From NCBI GenBank assembly GCA_036741775.1, contig DAINRQ010000013.1:28606-92605 (forward strand): a stretch of 64,000 bases of DNA, in the 5' to 3' direction. This DNA is from JAJKIV01 sp036741775 (GTDB lineage Bacteria; Gemmatimonadota; Gemmatimonadetes; Gemmatimonadales; Gemmatimonadaceae). The notes beneath the pieces are model-generated. The model made no database searches. It saw nothing but the letters and a program-made list of their open reading frames with translations, and had not been told where the DNA came from. Both the position numbers and the translations under genes were made by a program. How positions within the stretch are numbered: the stretch's first letter is position 1; every line of letters begins with the position of its first letter. Shown one piece after another: positions 25,685 through 34,985 of this stretch.

Positions 25685-27070
25685 ATGCATTTTCTCACCG
25701 GAAAGCCACTGCCCCGCCGCGCGTTCGTGCAGAGCCTCGGCGCGACGTTCGCGTTGCCATTCCTCGATGCGATGGTCCCGGTGGGCCGGGCCCGACGCCT
25801 CGCCCCCGACCGTACGCGTCTCGTCGCGATCGAGATGGTGCACGGCGCCGCCGGGTGCAACGAGCTCGGCGCGAAGATGAACATGTGGTCGCCCGCGGCC
25901 ACCGGACGACAGTTCGACCTCGCGCCCACGGCCCTCAAGGCGCTCGACCCGTATCGGAAGTACCTCACCATCGTGAGCAACACCGACGTCCGCATGGCGG
26001 AGCCGGTGACACCGGCCGAGATCGGCGGCGATCACTTCCGCTCGAGCGCGGTGTTCCTCACCCAGTCGCATCCGAAACAGACCGAAGGTTCGGACGTGCG
26101 GGTGGGCACGTCGCTCGACCAGATGTACGCGCAGCGGTTCGGCCAGGAGACGCCCATCCCCTCGATGCAGCTCTGTATCGAGAACGTGGACCAGGCCGGT
26201 GGCTGCGCCTATGGCTATGCGTGCGTCTACACCGACTCCATCAGCTGGGCGTCGCCCACCGAGCCACTCCCCGTCATCCGCGACCCGCGCGTCGCGTTCG
26301 AGAAGCTGTTCGGTGTTGGCGGCTCGCCGGAGGAGCGCGCCGCGCGGCGGCGCACCCGGCGCAGCATCCTGGACTTCGTGGCGAGCGAGATGAACGCCAT
26401 CAAGCGTTCGTTAGGCCCCGAGGATGTGTCGCGCGTGGACCGCTACCTCGAAGACATCCGCGAGGTGGAGCGGCGGCTGCAGCGCATCGAGGCCCGCAAC
26501 ACGAGTGGCGAGCCGCGCGACCTGCCGGGCGCCCCGGCCGGCGTCCCCGACTCGTTCGCCGAGCACGTGCAGCTCATGTTCGATATCCAGGCCCTGGCGT
26601 TCGCGGCCGACATCACGCGCGTGTTCTCGTTCAAGATGGGACGCGACGGGTCGAGTCGGGTGTACCCGGAGAGCGGCTCGGAGCGGCCGTTCCACCCGGC
26701 GTCGCATCACGGCGGGAACGAGAAGGGGGTGAAGGAGTTCTTCCTCATCAACAAGTACCACGTCGGCATGCTGCCGTACTTCCTCGACAAGCTCAAGAGC
26801 ATTCAGGAAGGTGACAGCACGCTGCTCGACAAGACGCTCATCATCTACGGCTCGCCGATGGCCGACGGGAACCTGCACAACCACCGTCGGTGCCCACTCA
26901 TCCTCCTCGGCGGCGCGAACGGGAAGCTCGAGGGCAACGTGCACCTCAAGGCGGCGGATGGGACGCCAATGGCGAACGCGCTGCTGACCGTCGCTCACAC
27001 GCTCGGGATGGACGACATGACGAGCTTCGGCGACTCGAACGGCGCGTTGTCGGTGGCGGCTGATGCGTAG
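25685..27070 (+). CDS. DUF1552-family exported protein
   Basis: A 461-residue DUF1552 protein. The N-terminus KPLPRRAFVQSLGATFALPF looks like a twin-arginine leader (RR at about 11-12). The body carries the family's conserved stretches: IVSNTDVRMAEPVTPAEIGGDHFRS near 95-120, QLCIENVDQAGGCAYGYACVY, a DVSRVDRYLEDIREVERRL helix and FHPASHHGGN near 340. LNHHRR-like NLHNHRRCPLILLGG follows near 400. DUF1552 genes habitually follow DUF1592 genes. Function unknown; a shared periplasmic oxidative role is inferred. Its stop overlaps the start of the ankyrin gene by eight bases. Confidence 0.85.
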   Translation: MHFLTGKPLPRRAFVQSLGATFALPFLDAMVPVGRARRLAPDRTRLVAIEMVHGAAGCNELGAKMNMWSPAATGRQFDLAPTALKALDPYRKYLTIVSNTDVRMAEPVTPAEIGGDHFRSSAVFLTQSHPKQTEGSDVRVGTSLDQMYAQRFGQETPIPSMQLCIENVDQAGGCAYGYACVYTDSISWASPTEPLPVIRDPRVAFEKLFGVGGSPEERAARRRTRRSILDFVASEMNAIKRSLGPEDVSRVDRYLEDIREVERRLQRIEARNTSGEPRDLPGAPAGVPDSFAEHVQLMFDIQALAFAADITRVFSFKMGRDGSSRVYPESGSERPFHPASHHGGNEKGVKEFFLINKYHVGMLPYFLDKLKSIQEGDSTLLDKTLIIYGSPMADGNLHNHRRCPLILLGGANGKLEGNVHLKAADGTPMANALLTVAHTLGMDDMTSFGDSNGALSVAADA

Positions 27071-29024
27071 CGTCGTTGCTCGGTGGTCGCGTCGCGGACC
27101 GAACGCCGCGCGCCGCGTCGGCATCGCCGTGGCGGTCGCAACCGCGCTCGCCGCATTGCTCGCGGCCGCGACACCCGTCGCCTCGCGACCTGCGCCGGAT
27201 TCGCCGGTCGCCGATGCCGCAATGCGTCGTGACGGGGCCAAGCTCCGTCAGCTGCTCAAGCAGGGGGCGGACGTCAATGCCGCGCAGGGTGACGGCATGA
27301 CCGCGCTTCACTGGGCGGCCACGCACGGCGACGTCGAAGACGCGCGAATGCTGATCTACGCGGGCGCGCGCGTGGATGCGCTCACCCGCAACGGGAACTA
27401 CACGCCGCTGCACCTGGCCGCGCGGGCGGGACACGTGACGGCGATCCGTGCGCTTCTCGAGGCCGGCGCGGACGCGAACGCGAAGACGTCGTCGGGCGGA
27501 GCGACACCGCTGCATTTCGCGGCGGCGCAGGGCACGACCGAGTCGATCGCGGCACTCCTCGACAAAGGTGCCGTCGTGGACGCGCGCGAGGGCGCGTGGG
27601 AGCAGACACCGCTCATGTGGGCCGCCGCGTACAACCGCGTGAGTGCGATCAAGGCGCTCATCGAACGGGGCGCGAACATCGCGGCTGTGTCGAAGGTCGA
27701 GGACATTCCCACCCGCGAGCGTGCCGACCGCGCGGCGGCACAGCTTCGGAATCGGCGCATCACGGCGCTCAAGGCCGCCGAGCAACCGCCTCGGCCGGCG
27801 GGAGCAGCCGGCGCAGCCGACTCGGCGCGCACCGCTGGCGCACCTAACGCCGCGCGTGACTCGGCCGCGCCGCGCGATCGTGCCGCGGCGGACCGCCCGC
27901 GCGGCGACTCCGCGGCTGCACGCCCTCGGCGAGACTCGAGCGCGGTGCCTGGAGCACGAGGCAACGCGACGGCGAACAGGCCGGCGACGTCGGACTCATC
28001 ACGCCGGGACGAACGCGCAATCAGTTACGGAGAGCTCGTCGGCAACAAGGGCGGGCTTACGCCCTTGCTGTTCGCGACCCGGCAGGGAAACACCACCGCG
28101 GCGATGACGCTGCTCGACGCCGGCGCGAAGATCAATCAGGTGAGCGACGGCGATCAAACGAGCCCGCTGCTCATGGCTACCGTCAACGGGCACTTCGACC
28201 TCGCCATGAAGCTGCTGGCGCGTGGGGCGGACCCGAAGCTCGCGAGCGCCGCGGGCGCGACCCCGTTGTACGCCACGATCAACGTTCAGTGGGCGGCAAA
28301 GTCGCTGTACCCGCAGCCCACCGCACAGAAGCAGCAGGAGACGACGTACCTCGAGCTCATGGAGGCGCTGCTGAAGTCCGGCGCGGACCCTAACGCGCGC
28401 CTCACGAAGCACCTCTGGTACATGTCGTACAACTTCGACCTCCTGGGCGTGAACACCACGGGGGCGACGCCGTTCTGGCGCGCGGCATACGGCACCGACG
28501 TCCCGGCGATGAAGCTGCTCGTGAAGTACGGCGCCGACCCGAAGATCCCGACGCAGAAGCCCGCCGGACGCCAGCGCGGCGCCGACGCCCCCGCGGAGGA
28601 CGACAGCTCTGGAGTCGATCCGTCAGGACTTCCGCCGGTGCCGGTGGGCGGCCCGGGCGTCTACCCGATCCACGCCGCCTCGGGCGTGGGGTACGGCGAA
28701 GGGTACGCCGCGAACTCGCACCGCCACGCACCCGACGGCTGGATGCCCGCCGTGAAGTACCTCGTCGAGGAGCTCGGCGCCGACGTCAACACGCGCGACC
28801 ACAACGGCTATAACCCCGTCCACCACGCCGCGGCGCGCGGCGATAACGAGTTGATCGAGTACCTCGTGTCGAAGGGCGCGGATGTGAAGGCGGTCAGCCG
28901 CCGAGGACAGACCACGGCCGACATGGCAAACGGGCCGGTGCAGCGCATTCCGCCGTTTCTCGAGACGGTCGCACTTCTCGAGAAGTTAGGCTCGAAGAAC
29001 AACAACAAGTGTCGGTCCTGCTAG
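27063..29024 (+). CDS. Exported ankyrin-repeat protein
   Basis: A 653-residue protein with an N-terminal hydrophobic leader (RRVGIAVAVATALAALLAAA). Four to five ankyrin repeats follow at about 50-200 (DGMTALHWAATHGDVEDARM, NYTPLHLAARAGHVTAIRAL, GATPLHFAAAQGTTESIAAL). A low-complexity Arg/Asp/Ala/Ser-rich linker (about 240-320) separates them from a second group of repeats (320-645) ending in NGYNPVHHAAARGDNELIEYL. Ankyrin repeats mediate protein contacts, here probably in the periplasm with the two preceding gene products. The start ATG 27063 overlaps the DUF1552 stop, indicating translational coupling. Confidence 0.85.
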   Translation: MRSVVARWSRRGPNAARRVGIAVAVATALAALLAAATPVASRPAPDSPVADAAMRRDGAKLRQLLKQGADVNAAQGDGMTALHWAATHGDVEDARMLIYAGARVDALTRNGNYTPLHLAARAGHVTAIRALLEAGADANAKTSSGGATPLHFAAAQGTTESIAALLDKGAVVDAREGAWEQTPLMWAAAYNRVSAIKALIERGANIAAVSKVEDIPTRERADRAAAQLRNRRITALKAAEQPPRPAGAAGAADSARTAGAPNAARDSAAPRDRAAADRPRGDSAAARPRRDSSAVPGARGNATANRPATSDSSRRDERAISYGELVGNKGGLTPLLFATRQGNTTAAMTLLDAGAKINQVSDGDQTSPLLMATVNGHFDLAMKLLARGADPKLASAAGATPLYATINVQWAAKSLYPQPTAQKQQETTYLELMEALLKSGADPNARLTKHLWYMSYNFDLLGVNTTGATPFWRAAYGTDVPAMKLLVKYGADPKIPTQKPAGRQRGADAPAEDDSSGVDPSGLPPVPVGGPGVYPIHAASGVGYGEGYAANSHRHAPDGWMPAVKYLVEELGADVNTRDHNGYNPVHHAAARGDNELIEYLVSKGADVKAVSRRGQTTADMANGPVQRIPPFLETVALLEKLGSKNNNKCRSC

Positions 29025-29045
29025 ACTCGAGGTTGCTCGACCAGT

Positions 29046-29069
29046 AGGCGTACCGGCCGGAATACGCCT
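29046..29069. terminator. Stem-loop after the ankyrin gene
   Basis: AGGCGTA (29046-29052) and TACGCCT (29063-29069) bracket a 10-base loop that itself contains CCGGCCGG. It sits 22 bp after the ankyrin stop, so it may end the DUF1592-DUF1552-ankyrin transcript. There is no T-run. Confidence 0.35.
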
Positions 29070-29136
29070 GCCGTGGTGCGCTCATCATCTCCCTGCGCTA
29101 TTGTATCCGCGGGTCAACAGAGGTGAGCGCTGGACG

Positions 29137-32100
29137 ATGGCCACGGAAGTTCGCCAGGTGCTCGTGGATTACGCTCGGGCACGTCGGACTCGCACCGGCG
29201 ATGACGCCGGCGGCCGCATCACGCCGGATGAGAAACCGCGCGATGCCGACGCCCAGGCGGCGGCGCTGCTGTGGTTGACCGACGCGATCGATCGCCTGGC
29301 CCTGGCAACCCCGCAAATCGCGCGCACTGTCGAGTGTCGGTTCTTCGGCGGACTGACCGAGGACGAAACCGCAAGCGTCCTCGGTCGTGACACAGGCGTC
29401 GTCCGTCGCGACTGGGCGAAGGCGCTCATGTTGCTGCGTCGCGATCGAGCGGTGAGCGAAACCGGCGCGCCTACCACTTCGGCGTCCGCGTCAGCCAGCA
29501 TCCTTCCGGCCGATTGGGAACGATTGGAGCCGCTGTTGGATGCATTGCTGGATACACCACCGGAACAACGCCCGGCACTCGTTGAAGAGTTGTGTGCCGG
29601 GGACACGGCACTGCGGGCGCAACTCGAGGCGCTGATGAGCGACGCCGACCGCGGCGTGCCGTTCCTCGAACAGCCAGTGGCAGAGTGCTTCGCGGCGTTA
29701 TGCGCCGACGCGGTAGAGCACGAGAGTATCATCGCGGCGCTCGGCGACCGGTACCGGGTAACCCGGGAGCTTGGACGCGGCGGCATGGCCGTCGTGTATC
29801 TCGCCCGCGATCTCAAGCACGGGCGAGATGTAGCGGTGAAGGTGGTGCACTCCGAGATCGCGGCCGCGCTCGGGCGGGAGCGTTTTCTCCGCGAGATCGA
29901 GATCGTGGCCCGACTCCACCATCCGCACATCGTGCCGCTCTACGACTCGGGCGATGTCGGAGGGGTCCTGTATTACGTCATGCCCTACGAGCCCGGCCAT
30001 TCGCTGCGCGACCGGCTCGACCGCGAAGGCCGACTGCCGATCGCCGATGCCATCACGATCCTGCGCGACGTGTGCGACGCACTGGCGTACGCACACCAGC
30101 AGGGGATCGTCCATCGGGACATCAAACCCGACAACGTGCTGCTCGTGGGACGGCACGCCGTGGTGACGGATTTCGGCGTGGCGAGGGCGGTGAGCACCGC
30201 GACCGCGGCGAGCCACCCGCGCATCACGGCCACCGGCATGACGCTCGGCACACCCGCCTACATGGCTCCCGAGCAGATCGTGTCGGACCCGCATATCGAC
30301 CACCGGGTGGACGTGTACGCGTTCGGCGTACTCGCGTACGAACTGCTCGTCGGGCGGCCGCCGTTCTCGGGCGATGCGCCACACCGCGTACTGTCTGCAC
30401 ACCTGTCGCAGGCGCCGGATCCGGTCGCGATGCATCGGCCCGATGTGCCGCCAGCGCTCGACGCGATCGTGCTGAAGTGTCTCGCAAAGGACCCGACCGC
30501 GCGGTGGGCCGACGCTGGTGAGTTGCTGCTGCGTCTCGAGCGACTCGGCGGCGAGGAGCGTGTGCAAGAAAGTCCGCCCGTCCCCGTCGCGGAGCCACGG
30601 CCGGACGCGCGGTCATCGCGCCGAGGCCTGCCGCGAAGGACTGCGGCGCTCGTGGCCGGAGGGCTCGCTACGGCGGCGGTCGCCGCGGGTGCGCTTCTGT
30701 TCGCTCGCGGCGATCCGCAGAGCCTGACGATCGAGAAGGCGACGCCGTTCACGAGCGATGCCGGGCTCGAGCTCTACCCGGCACTCTCGCCCGATGGGAA
30801 GTTCGTCGCGTACTCCGCTGGCACGTCCGCGCGCATGCGAATTCACGTCCGTCCCGTGAGTGGGGGGCGGACGTGGACTCTGTCGAGCGACACGAGCGCG
30901 GTCGAGACGCACCCCAGGTGGTCTCCTGACGGCGGGGAGATCCTGTTTCTCTCCCGCGGAGGCGCTTCGATCGCGCCAGCATTCGGCGGCCCGGTCCGAC
31001 AGGTGGCCGCCCGCTCGGCGAACGCCACCGTGCGCGCGGCGACGTGGTCCGCGGACGGCCGCGAGGTGGCGATCATCCGCGGCGATTCGGTGCTGGTGTA
31101 CACGGCGGACGGCGCACGGTCCCGGTTCGTCGCGCGTGGGACCGACTGGCACTCCTGCGTCTGGTCGCCCGTCGGCGCCTGGCTCGCGTGCGTCGCTGGG
31201 AACCCGCGGTACGCGCAACCCGGCGCCTTCTTCGGCAACCTCGGCCCGAGCGCGATTCTCCTCGTCGGAACGAGCGACAGCCGGCGAACCATGGTCACGG
31301 ACAGCGGCGCGGCATCGACGAACCAGAGCCCGCAGTGGTCTGCGGACGGATCTCGCCTGCTCTTCGTCTCGGATCGCGACGGCGCGCGCGACATCTTCGC
31401 GGTAACCATCGGATCGGATGGCCGGCCACGCGGCGGCGCCACGCGCCTGACGACGGGCCTGAACGTCCATTCGTTCAGCATCGATTCCAGCAACAGCCGG
31501 CTCGCGTACGCGCTCTACCAGGAGAAGGCCAATCTCTGGTCGCTCCCGATTCCCGACCGGCCGCCCGTCACCATCGATAGCGCGGTACCGCTCACGACCG
31601 GCAGTCAGGTTGTCGAGATCCTGCGCACGTCCGATGACGGCCAGTGGCTCTATTACGACTCGAACCTGCACGGCAACAGCGACATCTTCCGCGTGCGCCT
31701 TCCGGGTGGCGGCGGCGATCCCGAGCGCCTGACGACTCACCCGAACCCCGACTTCGCCGCCACCGCAGCACCGGGCGGGCGCGATTTCGCGTTTCACCGC
31801 TTCCGCGGCGGTCAGCGCGACGTCTTCGTCCAGCGCCTGAGCGATGGTCAGGCTGAACAGATCACGGCGACGGACGCTCAGGAGTGCTGCCCGGTCTGGT
31901 CGCCCGACGGTCAGGCGATTGCCCTCGCACACTTCGATTCGGAGGGTGGGATCTTCGTGATGCGACGTGACGCGTCCGGGCGATGGGGTACCCCGGTGCG
32001 GCGGCTGGCACGCGGGTTCCTGCACGACTGGTCACCTGACGGACGGCACATTGCGGTCGCCTCGGGCCGCGCCATCCGAGGCACCGACCACGCCGAGCGG

Positions 32101-32418
32101 CTGGAGATCATCGCGCCGGATTCGGGTGATCCGGTCACCCTCTACGCGGTGCGCGACACCGTGAACGACGCGGCCGTCGGGGATCCGCAGTGGGCGCCCG
32201 ACGGCTCCGCGATCTACTTCAAGTCGCACGACGCGTTAGGCCGAGCGTCGATCTGGCGTCAGCCGATCACCGGGGGCGCCCCGCAGCTTCTCGTGCGGTT
32301 CGATGACCTCGCTCGGCCCTCGTTCCGTCCCAACTTTACCTCGGACCGGACGCACTTCTTCTTCACCATCAACGCGCGCGAGAGCGACATCTGGTTGGCC
32401 GACCTCGCGGCGCGCTGA
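29137..32418 (+). CDS. Membrane Ser/Thr kinase with N-terminal sigma-4-like and C-terminal PD40 domains
   Basis: A 1093-residue fusion. Residues 1-115 look like the C-terminal half of an ECF sigma factor: MATEVRQVLVDYARARRTRT is the end of region 2, and VECRFFGGLTEDETASVLGR with DTGVVRRDWAKALMLLRR (about 64-100) is the region-4 helix-turn-helix. The kinase domain (about 205-470) has the Gly loop ELGRGGMAVVY, VAVKVV lysine, HRDIKPDN near 326 and DFGVAR. A membrane helix lies at about 500-522. The rest (530-1090) is PD40/TolB-like propeller with repeated WSPDGxxI and SDRDGARDIF. ATG 29137 has AGAGGTGAG upstream; TTG 29101 is an alternative. The sigma part lacks the core-binding half of region 2. 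Confidence 0.88.
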   Translation: MATEVRQVLVDYARARRTRTGDDAGGRITPDEKPRDADAQAAALLWLTDAIDRLALATPQIARTVECRFFGGLTEDETASVLGRDTGVVRRDWAKALMLLRRDRAVSETGAPTTSASASASILPADWERLEPLLDALLDTPPEQRPALVEELCAGDTALRAQLEALMSDADRGVPFLEQPVAECFAALCADAVEHESIIAALGDRYRVTRELGRGGMAVVYLARDLKHGRDVAVKVVHSEIAAALGRERFLREIEIVARLHHPHIVPLYDSGDVGGVLYYVMPYEPGHSLRDRLDREGRLPIADAITILRDVCDALAYAHQQGIVHRDIKPDNVLLVGRHAVVTDFGVARAVSTATAASHPRITATGMTLGTPAYMAPEQIVSDPHIDHRVDVYAFGVLAYELLVGRPPFSGDAPHRVLSAHLSQAPDPVAMHRPDVPPALDAIVLKCLAKDPTARWADAGELLLRLERLGGEERVQESPPVPVAEPRPDARSSRRGLPRRTAALVAGGLATAAVAAGALLFARGDPQSLTIEKATPFTSDAGLELYPALSPDGKFVAYSAGTSARMRIHVRPVSGGRTWTLSSDTSAVETHPRWSPDGGEILFLSRGGASIAPAFGGPVRQVAARSANATVRAATWSADGREVAIIRGDSVLVYTADGARSRFVARGTDWHSCVWSPVGAWLACVAGNPRYAQPGAFFGNLGPSAILLVGTSDSRRTMVTDSGAASTNQSPQWSADGSRLLFVSDRDGARDIFAVTIGSDGRPRGGATRLTTGLNVHSFSIDSSNSRLAYALYQEKANLWSLPIPDRPPVTIDSAVPLTTGSQVVEILRTSDDGQWLYYDSNLHGNSDIFRVRLPGGGGDPERLTTHPNPDFAATAAPGGRDFAFHRFRGGQRDVFVQRLSDGQAEQITATDAQECCPVWSPDGQAIALAHFDSEGGIFVMRRDASGRWGTPVRRLARGFLHDWSPDGRHIAVASGRAIRGTDHAERLEIIAPDSGDPVTLYAVRDTVNDAAVGDPQWAPDGSAIYFKSHDALGRASIWRQPITGGAPQLLVRFDDLARPSFRPNFTSDRTHFFFTINARESDIWLADLAAR

Positions 32419-32419
32419 G

Positions 32420-34291
32420 TCACCGCACGACGACGCGCTGACGACGAGACGCGCCCACGATGCCCGGGCGCAGACTCAGGTCGAAGAGCAGCTGGTATTC
32501 GCCCGGCTCTCTGGCGTCGAACGCGGCGTCGAATGTTTCTCCGACATTGAGCCGCACTGTTGACGGACCCTCGACCGCGGTCGCCAGTGGGAGATCAGCC
32601 CCATCCTTCGCAACCGCGCGCCAACGCACCAGCGTGGTATCTCGGTTCAGCGAGAAGCGAACGAACCCGGCAGCACCGATGTTCACGAAGCGAAACCGAT
32701 GCCGCTGGCCGCGAGCCAACACGAGCGGCGGCGGCGCCGAGTCTCCGTTGATGACCAGTCGCCGCGGACGAACGTCACCGTCCCATCCCGCGACGATGAC
32801 GTGGTCGCGCGAAGGGTCGAAGCGCTCGCCGGGTTCGAGGACGACCACTGCGCCGTACAGCCCCGCGGTGAGCTGCTCGAGGTCACCCAGGTGCGTGTGA
32901 TAGATGAACGTGCCCGCGCGCGGTTGCGTCAGGCGTGCGACGAACGAGTCACCGGGCGCGATCGGCGGGGCGACGCGGTCGCCCATGCCACTCCATCCCG
33001 CGACACCGTCCGAGTAGCTCTCGAGCTCGATGCCGTGCCAGTGGACGCCCGTTGGCTCCTTCAGCCGATTGACCACCGTGATGTCAGCGGGCCGGCCGCG
33101 GGTGAGCACCAGTGTAGGACCAGGGATCTGCACCGAGTCCGACCGTGGCGCGTCGCCGGCCTGCATCACGTAGCCCATCGTACGCGGGGCCGCTCCGCGA
33201 CGCGCCCCCTCCTGCACGAAGAGACGCAGCCGCTGCGGGTCGGAGCGTAGCGGCTCGCGCCAGTCGCGCGACGGCGGCACGGTGATGCCCATGATGAGTC
33301 CGGCCATGTGCCGGTTCGCGTCGTGCGAGAGCGGGTCGTGGCGCTCGAGCGGGGGCGCCTCGAGCAACGCGGCCTCCGGTACCACGTGGAACGCGAGGTG
33401 GCAGTGGAGCAGCCAGTTGCCTGGCCGGTCCGGTTGCCACACCATCGCCACGGTGCCCCGCGGAAACACGCTCTCGGTAACGGCGAGCCGGCTCTTCGCA
33501 GGCGCGTAGACGCTGTCCGCGAGCCCTGACCCCTGAGCGTCGACGCGAAAGTAGAAGCCATGCAGGTGCATCGGGTGTGCGCGCAAGCTCACGTTCACGA
33601 TGCGATAGCGCACGCTGTCGCCTAACGACGCCGAGAGGCGCTCCGTGTATGGCCACGTCTTACCGTTGAGCGCGAGCGCGTTGCTGAGCGTTTGCGGGTC
33701 TGGGTTATTCCCCCAGATGTTCACGACGAACACGCGATCGTCCGCGCGCGCGCCCGGCGGGTCCACGACGAACGCCCCACCCGCGGTTTCCCGCTCCGCC
33801 ATCGGGAACGCGACGCGGCCGATGGTGGCGAAGTAGGTGTACGTGCCCGGCTCACCCGCGATGAACCGCACGGTCTGTGTATCCCCGGGCGCGAGCCGGA
33901 CGGTGTCCCATGTCGCCGCTGGTCGGGTCTGCAGGCCGTGAACGGTCACGGTCGAATCGGGCAGGGCGTTCCGGACGGTCGCGACGATGTGTGTGCCGGC
34001 CGGAACACGGATCAGCGGCGCCGGGATCTGCGGCCCCTTGCCTTCCTCGGCGAACGCTTCGACGACGACGGACGGCCCAGCCTCCGCCCCAGGGAACCAC
34101 TTGGCGCGGTCCACCACCAGGCGGATCGTGACGGTATCCCCGCTGCGCGTTCCGGCAGCCTGCCGGTTGTCGTTAGGTACGACGAGCGGAAGCTCGCCAA
34201 GGGTGGCCGGGGACCGGGCGGCCGCCACCGCGGCCAGAACCACGAGTACGACGACACCAGCGAGCGCGCGTCGATACGACGTCGGCACCAT
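32420..34291 (-). CDS. Second multicopper oxidase with permuted copper-site order
   Basis: A 623-residue paralogue of the oxidase at 2405-4243, clearly alike along the full length. It has a signal peptide (LAGVVVLVVLAAVAAARSPA) and LPLVVPNDNR at the mature N-terminus. The same motif order follows: HPMHLHGFYFRVD, LLHCHLAFHVVPEA, then HWHGIELESYSDGVAGWSG and FIYHTHLGDLEQLTAGLYG. The position of the usual axial ligand is again Ala. It converges on the kinase gene with a one-base gap between stops. ATG 34291 begins the leader. Substrate unknown; manganese or phenolic oxidation are options for this superfamily. Confidence 0.85.
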   Translation of the reverse strand: MVPTSYRRALAGVVVLVVLAAVAAARSPATLGELPLVVPNDNRQAAGTRSGDTVTIRLVVDRAKWFPGAEAGPSVVVEAFAEEGKGPQIPAPLIRVPAGTHIVATVRNALPDSTVTVHGLQTRPAATWDTVRLAPGDTQTVRFIAGEPGTYTYFATIGRVAFPMAERETAGGAFVVDPPGARADDRVFVVNIWGNNPDPQTLSNALALNGKTWPYTERLSASLGDSVRYRIVNVSLRAHPMHLHGFYFRVDAQGSGLADSVYAPAKSRLAVTESVFPRGTVAMVWQPDRPGNWLLHCHLAFHVVPEAALLEAPPLERHDPLSHDANRHMAGLIMGITVPPSRDWREPLRSDPQRLRLFVQEGARRGAAPRTMGYVMQAGDAPRSDSVQIPGPTLVLTRGRPADITVVNRLKEPTGVHWHGIELESYSDGVAGWSGMGDRVAPPIAPGDSFVARLTQPRAGTFIYHTHLGDLEQLTAGLYGAVVVLEPGERFDPSRDHVIVAGWDGDVRPRRLVINGDSAPPPLVLARGQRHRFRFVNIGAAGFVRFSLNRDTTLVRWRAVAKDGADLPLATAVEGPSTVRLNVGETFDAAFDAREPGEYQLLFDLSLRPGIVGASRRQRVVVR

Positions 34292-34644
34292 ATGCTTGCA
34301 AGCTCCGTTGAGAAACAGCGCGGTCCGCGTCGAATCCGCAGGCAAGAAGTTGCTTGCCGCGACCGGCGGTCGCGAGCCCCACCGGCATGCACCATCGCGG
34401 ACGAGCAGCGGTTATGCGTTGCGGTCGAGCTCCCCAAGATCGAACTGACTACGGCTTCCATCTCTACGCGGATGACCGTCACCGGCGCTCCAAGCCACCA
34501 AAATAGGGCCATCGAGGGTTCTCCGGCGTGCTGGCGCCCGGCGACGTTATCTCCGCGCGCGGAGCTCGGCAAGCAAGGGCTCCCCTTGCGCTTCGACAGT
34601 AGATGCCATACACATCTTCCTTGTCGCTTCGACAGGAGATCGCG
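34292..34644. other. Divergent intergenic region, oxidase / PadR-permease
   Basis: This 353-base region has no convincing reading frame. Near the PadR start there are two direct copies of CTTCGACAG (34591-34599 and 34626-34634) and the inverted repeat AGATG-N7-CATCT (34601-34617). Promoters for both flanking genes must lie here. Confidence 0.45.
34601..34617. promoter_or_regulatory. Candidate PadR operator
   Basis: AGATG (34601-34605) and CATCT (34613-34617) are separated by seven bases and lie 28 bp before the PadR start. PadR regulators often bind similar short inverted repeats such as ATGT-N8-ACAT in their own promoter, so autoregulation is inferred. Confidence 0.35.
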
Positions 34645-34974
34645 ATGTCGCGCGCCGCGGACGTCATGCAGGGCACGCTCGACCTGCTCATCCTCAAAGC
34701 ACTGTCGCTCGCCCCCATGCACGGGTGGGGGATCAGCAATCGTATCCAGCAGCTCTCGCGCGACGCATTTCAGATCGGCCAGGGCTCGCTCTACCCTGCG
34801 CTGTATCGTCTCGAGAAGAAGGGCTGGGTGCGGAGCGACTGGCGTACCACCGAGAACAACCGCGAGGCGAAGTACTACCAGTTGACGGCGGCGGGGCGCC
34901 GCCAGCTCGGCGAGGAGATCGAGGGTTGGCGCTACTACGCGGGCGCGGTAAACCTCGTCATCGACGCGGATTGA
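34645..34974 (+). CDS. PadR-family transcriptional regulator
   Basis: A 109-residue winged-helix regulator. MQGTLDLLILKALSLAPMHGW (7-28) is the characteristic PadR opening, followed by ISNRIQQLSRDAFQIGQGSL, then YPALYRLEKKGWVRSDW and REAKYYQLTAAGRRQL. The C-terminal dimerisation helix is short, as in the s-PadR subgroup. ATG 34645 has AGGAG seven bases upstream. It precedes the large permease gene by 11 bp and so probably controls the operon in response to a small effector. Confidence 0.92.
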   Translation: MSRAADVMQGTLDLLILKALSLAPMHGWGISNRIQQLSRDAFQIGQGSLYPALYRLEKKGWVRSDWRTTENNREAKYYQLTAAGRRQLGEEIEGWRYYAGAVNLVIDAD

Positions 34975-34985
34975 GGAGCGCTTCA

